From: CAZHMN01 sp964533705
Lineage (GTDB): Bacteria; Electryoneota; B3-LCP
Direction of reading: 5' to 3'
DNA: 17,193 nucleotides
NCBI GenBank assembly: GCA_964533705.1
Contig: CAZHMN010000065.1
Location: forward strand, 1-17,193
Shown here: piece by piece, positions 14,160 through 17,193 of the stretch
Layout: each line of letters begins with the position of its first letter
Position numbering within the stretch: the stretch's first letter is position 1
Program-made: the position numbers and the translations under genes
Notes under the pieces: model-generated
What the model was told of the DNA's origin: nothing
The model's input: the letters and a program-made list of their open reading frames with translations, nothing else
The model's database searches: none

Positions 14160-14180
14160 CAACTCGCAACTCGCAACTCG
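14160..14180. repeat. Tandem heptamer CAACTCG x3
   Basis: Three perfect CAACTCG units followed by a degenerate TAACTAC that already contains the stop codon of the minus-strand gene. The array may extend into the gap. Confidence 0.75.
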
Positions 14181-14183
14181 TAA

Positions 14184-15914
14184 CTACTTCATCAACACAA
14201 TCTTCCCTGATGCCGTAAAATCACTTCCCTGGAACAAGTAGACATACACCCCCGATGCCAGACCGCTGGCATTATAAGTCAATTGATGCATTCCAGCAGA
14301 CCGGTATCCTTCGCTGACCTTGGCCACCTCCCGTCCCATTACATTGTATATCGTTAAATCTACCTCTGACGGCCTGACCAGTTCCAGGGTGAAATTGATC
14401 GAGTTTCCGCTGATTTGCGTTACCCGCACACCCGCCCCGGCAACGATATCCTGCGAAATCTCATTATCGCTATGAGCAACGACTGGCGTCAACTGAATCT
14501 CCAGCTCGGTCATCGAATCGTTGACGGCGATGTTTGGAATGCGCACCGTCTGATATCCCCGCATACCGGCTAAAACGGTATAAGTACCATTGTTCAGAAG
14601 TCTTGTAAATCTTCCGTACTGCGGTTCAGCGAATCTGGGTCTGACCTGATCGGAGATCCTTCCCTGAATCTCAACCCGCGCTGGCAGTGGTAGGCCGGTT
14701 GTGGCATCCGTGACGTGCCCGGTGATGCCCGGCCCTGCTAACCTCTCCAGCAAGTAAACGGCGCCTTCAGCATAACGCTCCGTCCTCTCTGCCAGCTCGT
14801 GACCCGGAGGCAGAAAGATGGGGTAGGGATTAACCTCCACGCAGTACGCCAGCGCCCCGGCGAATCCGTAAAACCAGTTGCGGCATTGCCCGTTTTTGCC
14901 GTTTTCAATCTGGTGAGAGTAGCTTCCTCCATTATCCTTGATAAAGGCTTCCGCCAATCCTAAGCCAATGGCATCTAAGACGTCCTGATCCGGAGCCTGC
15001 TCCAGGTTAAATGTCCAGGGATAAATGATCACTTCGCCGTAACTGTGAAAGGAAATGCCGCAGACGAAGCGCTGAGCGAAAGCCAGATTTCGAATGCATT
15101 GGAGTTCATCTTCTGAGAAAGGAGAAGCTCCACGATAATTATAAGCCCAGGGATCCGACGATCCACCCAGATTCCAGTACCAGTTGTAATTGCGGTTCAG
15201 GTCAATCCCCTCGGTGTCATCCGTCCACCAGGTGCCCCCGGTGAATTCATAGTAGATGCCGTTCTGATTGATGTCTCGAGCGTTTTTGCGCCAGAATTCG
15301 TTGATGCCCGAGGTAACAGCGTAATGCCCGTCGGGATTGACCAGCGGCACGAAGAAGATCTCATAGTCGTTCATCCACTGCGTGATCTGTGGATCGATAC
15401 CGTAGTTTTCCAGAAAGTTGTTGATCATGTACAGAGTGGTTTCCAATCCCAGAGCCTCGGAACCGTGGTGCGTCCCCAAGTAAAACAGCGAGAGTTCATC
15501 TTCCTCCACTGCGGCATTATCGGATAATTTCATACACCAGATGGTTCGCGGAAATTGCGTGGCGTGACCGATGGAATCCAACCGGCAAAGATCGGGATAT
15601 TGAGCCGCCAGAGCTTGCAGTTCATCGGTCAGCTCTTCGTAGGTGTGGTATTCCGGATCAATGTCTATCGAAAACGACTGCGGAAGCGGCGTCAAATTTG
15701 TGGGTACATAGCCCATTTCCTTGAGAACCAAAAGCCCTGCTTCGTCAAAGACTAGATCCACCAGGCCTGGCAATTCATCATTGTAAATCCCGAATCCCAT
15801 TCTCGATAGTTCTGTGATCTCGGCCGGATCGGTAACAGCCACCCTGCCGATCATGGTTTCCGCCCGGCAAATTAAGGGGAGAACCAGCAGTGCGAGGATT
15901 ATGAGCTTTTTCAT
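14184..15914 (-). CDS. Secreted M14 zinc carboxypeptidase with C-terminal sorting tail
   Basis: 576 aa. Signal peptide about 1-18 (MKKLIILALLVLPLICRA). A propeptide-like region (about 20-85) precedes the M14 domain (about 88-392). Zinc ligands are His150 and Glu153 (HGSE) and His290 (ISFHSYGE). Substrate-binding residues are Arg209 (FWRKN) and Asn240-Arg241 (IDLNRNYNW); the catalytic Glu is probably Glu360 (YCVEVNP). A carboxypeptidase-regulatory-like Ig domain follows (about 396-478, ITGHVTDATTGLPLP), then a C-terminal tail (about 495-576) with DLTIYNVMGREVA and a KIVLMK end, like type IX secretion sorting domains though without YPNPF. It would remove C-terminal residues from peptides outside the cell or on its surface. 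AGAGG lies before the ATG. The stop abuts the heptamer repeat, so the 3' flank is uncertain. Likely a partner of the exported endopeptidase and the transporters. Confidence 0.92.
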   Translation of the reverse strand: MKKLIILALLVLPLICRAETMIGRVAVTDPAEITELSRMGFGIYNDELPGLVDLVFDEAGLLVLKEMGYVPTNLTPLPQSFSIDIDPEYHTYEELTDELQALAAQYPDLCRLDSIGHATQFPRTIWCMKLSDNAAVEEDELSLFYLGTHHGSEALGLETTLYMINNFLENYGIDPQITQWMNDYEIFFVPLVNPDGHYAVTSGINEFWRKNARDINQNGIYYEFTGGTWWTDDTEGIDLNRNYNWYWNLGGSSDPWAYNYRGASPFSEDELQCIRNLAFAQRFVCGISFHSYGEVIIYPWTFNLEQAPDQDVLDAIGLGLAEAFIKDNGGSYSHQIENGKNGQCRNWFYGFAGALAYCVEVNPYPIFLPPGHELAERTERYAEGAVYLLERLAGPGITGHVTDATTGLPLPARVEIQGRISDQVRPRFAEPQYGRFTRLLNNGTYTVLAGMRGYQTVRIPNIAVNDSMTELEIQLTPVVAHSDNEISQDIVAGAGVRVTQISGNSINFTLELVRPSEVDLTIYNVMGREVAKVSEGYRSAGMHQLTYNASGLASGVYVYLFQGSDFTASGKIVLMK

Positions 15915-15989
15915 CGTTTTCCTCTCGCAAAAGTCTTACGACCAAAAATTAATTATTGTGGTCTGGTGATCAATCCATGGTTCAAATTA

Positions 15990-16020
15990 AACAGGGCGAC
16001 CCCCTTAGAGCCGCCCTGTT
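15990..16020 (-). terminator. Intrinsic terminator of the 16072-17193 gene
   Basis: 9-bp stem, AACAGGGCG (15990-15998) with CGCCCTGTT (16012-16020), 13-nt loop. Read on the minus strand the second arm runs into TTTAATTT. It separates the two minus-strand secreted-protein genes. Confidence 0.7.
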
Positions 16021-16034
16021 CGTGTTTGTTGTTC

Positions 16035-16061
16035 GTAGGGGCGAGGTTACCTCGCCCCTAC
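16035..16061. repeat. Perfect GC-rich palindrome of a likely dispersed repeat
   Basis: GTAGGGGCGAGG (16035-16046) and CCTCGCCCCTAC (16050-16061), a perfect 12-bp stem with a 3-nt loop, 10 bp after the stop of the minus-strand gene. A degenerate relative is at 13982-14002. Confidence 0.7.
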
Positions 16062-16071
16062 ATTGCAGCGA

Positions 16072-17193
16072 TTACTTCATCAGTATCATCTTCTTGACCG
16101 CCGTGAAATCGCCCGCCTCGATGCGGTAGATGTAGAGACCTGAGGCCAGATTAGCTGCATCGAAGGTAACGTCATGCATGCCGGCCTCGCGGTGTCCGTT
16201 CACTAACAGCGCCACTTGGCGACCCAACAGGTCGTAAACTGCTACGCGCACGTGGGCCGCTTCCGGCAGACCGAAGCTGATCGTGGTCAGCGGGTTGAAC
16301 GGATTGGGATAATTCTGACCCAGCGAATATACCTCGGGTATCGCATTATCCAACGCCTCCATCGGACTGGTGAACGGGTCGCCGTAGTTGTCCCAATTGT
16401 CAACTACAGGGCCGTCGCCTGTCGTCAGTTTTTCGAATGCGAAGTCGGCTTCCGCATAAACGGTAGCCGGGTACATCCCGACCTTGCCTATGTAGGTGTA
16501 ACCGCCCGAAGGAGCTGATTCGGGAACGTTCTGGGTGCGCACCCATCCCGAAGTGCCGGGTTCCAGCATGATGGTCACCGGGCCCATCAACGGTCCAAAT
16601 GTGGATCCGTCGGGGAGAATGACCTCCGACCAGATTGTGACCGGAGCGGAAGTGGCCTCGTTGTTGGTCACGAAGGCGTAGAAATCGAAACTTCCGCCGG
16701 TCGCCGGAATCTGGATGGGTATCGTAAACGGCACCAGTTCCACTGTAACGTCGGGAGGCGTGCCGCCCAGATTTGTTGTATAGGTAATCGTACGTTCCGC
16801 CTCGACTTCCCAGGCGTGGACGTCGTAAGCTCCATTGTAGCCGTATTCGATGCCGTCCGTCTCAGCGGCGTTTTCGATGCCGAACGTCGCCGAAGATGGA
16901 TTCGAAACCAGATTATACTGGCAGAGGATGATTCCATCTCCTGTCGTAGTGGGATAGAATGCTGGATCGTAGAAAATGACCTCAAACGTTTCCCGCGTGG
17001 CTGTGGCTCCGTAATGACCGATGTTGTAGTATTCGACGATGAAGGTGTGATTACTGGCATCGGTGTAGATGCAGATTTGAGTAGCGCCTGAAACCGGGTA
17101 GAGATCATCCCAGAAGGGGGCGATCATGTTGGCGGGGCCGTCCGAATTGGGGATGCCCGAATTGGACCAATCCGAGGTAGTCTGCGTCCCCAT
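16072..17193 (-). CDS. Secreted protein with C-terminal type IX-like sorting domain (5' truncated)
   Basis: 373 residues are visible; the frame is open to the window edge, and the ATG there is probably an internal methionine. The first about 140 residues (with IAPFWDDLYP at 24-33 and YTDASNHTFIVEYYNI) are a beta-rich domain that I associate with secreted proteins of FCB and candidate-phylum bacteria, often next to C25-like or other protease domains; no catalytic part is in view. An Ig-like segment follows (about 148-255), then a linker. The last 84 residues are a canonical sorting tail: NYPNPFNP, VRVAVYDLLGRQVALL, GLYIYRI and a KKMILMK end. The protein is expected to leave via a type IX-like system and be surface-attached or released. 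It could be a protease, an adhesin or another hydrolase; this cannot be decided without the missing 5' part. Confidence 0.75.
   Translation of the reverse strand: MGTQTTSDWSNSGIPNSDGPANMIAPFWDDLYPVSGATQICIYTDASNHTFIVEYYNIGHYGATATRETFEVIFYDPAFYPTTTGDGIILCQYNLVSNPSSATFGIENAAETDGIEYGYNGAYDVHAWEVEAERTITYTTNLGGTPPDVTVELVPFTIPIQIPATGGSFDFYAFVTNNEATSAPVTIWSEVILPDGSTFGPLMGPVTIMLEPGTSGWVRTQNVPESAPSGGYTYIGKVGMYPATVYAEADFAFEKLTTGDGPVVDNWDNYGDPFTSPMEALDNAIPEVYSLGQNYPNPFNPLTTISFGLPEAAHVRVAVYDLLGRQVALLVNGHREAGMHDVTFDAANLASGLYIYRIEAGDFTAVKKMILMK

Noticed and set aside
14160..14180. CAACTCG heptamers as a CRISPR-like or phase-variation array
   Set aside because: Units are contiguous with no spacers, only three are perfect, and they lie after a stop codon next to an assembly gap, so they cannot shift a reading frame here.
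16072..17193. Treating the ATG at 17193 as the true start
   Set aside because: It coincides with the window edge, there is no visible upstream region or signal peptide, and the chain begins inside a domain.

Overview
This window looks like a scaffolded draft (probably metagenome-assembled) genome of a Gram-negative bacterium of the wider FCB group (Bacteroidota relatives and candidate phyla). Evidence: two exported proteins end in type IX secretion-like C-terminal tails (one with NYPNPFNP, both ending in ILMK or IVLMK), several proteins have Sec signal peptides, and a run of exactly 100 Ns marks a scaffold join. The four promoter candidates I can read are a sigma70-like TTGACA/TATAAT type (three, all with 17-bp spacers) and an ECF type; none has the TAnnTTTG box of Bacteroidota proper. 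A candidate phylum therefore seems likelier, but I cannot name it.

Layout. (1) 1-3684, plus strand: three related small exported proteins with a C-terminal GDGYY/Cys signature, the first cut by the window edge. They flank a 552-aa exported protein made of a duplicated pair of Ig-like domains that resembles periplasmic pilus chaperones. The 1082-1365 gap holds three hairpins and a REPIN-like inverted repeat pair. (2) 3712-6292: an ECF sigma factor behind a near-ideal ECF promoter, its zinc-type anti-sigma factor, and an exported protein with three copies of an unrecognised beta-rich repeat; a bidirectional terminator closes the unit. (3) 6314-8374, minus strand: a single-chain aconitase-superfamily enzyme that looks like fungal LYS4 homoaconitase, with its own promoter. 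(4) 8593-13972, plus strand: an exported oligoendopeptidase F and two POT-family (peptide/proton symport) transporters. (5) 13983-17193: a scaffold gap, then, on the minus strand, an exported M14 zinc carboxypeptidase and the C-terminal part of another secreted protein, both with sorting tails.

How the genes may work together. Regions 4 and 5 read as a peptide-scavenging set: secreted or surface carboxypeptidase, an exported endopeptidase that trims oligopeptides, and proton-coupled importers for the short products. Region 2 is a self-contained signalling unit in which the sigma factor probably drives its own transcription. Region 1 is the least understood and the best candidate for an undescribed system: a chaperone-like protein with several paralogous putative substrates or subunits, but no usher or other recognisable export pore in view. 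No tRNA, rRNA, CRISPR array, transposase or phage gene was seen.
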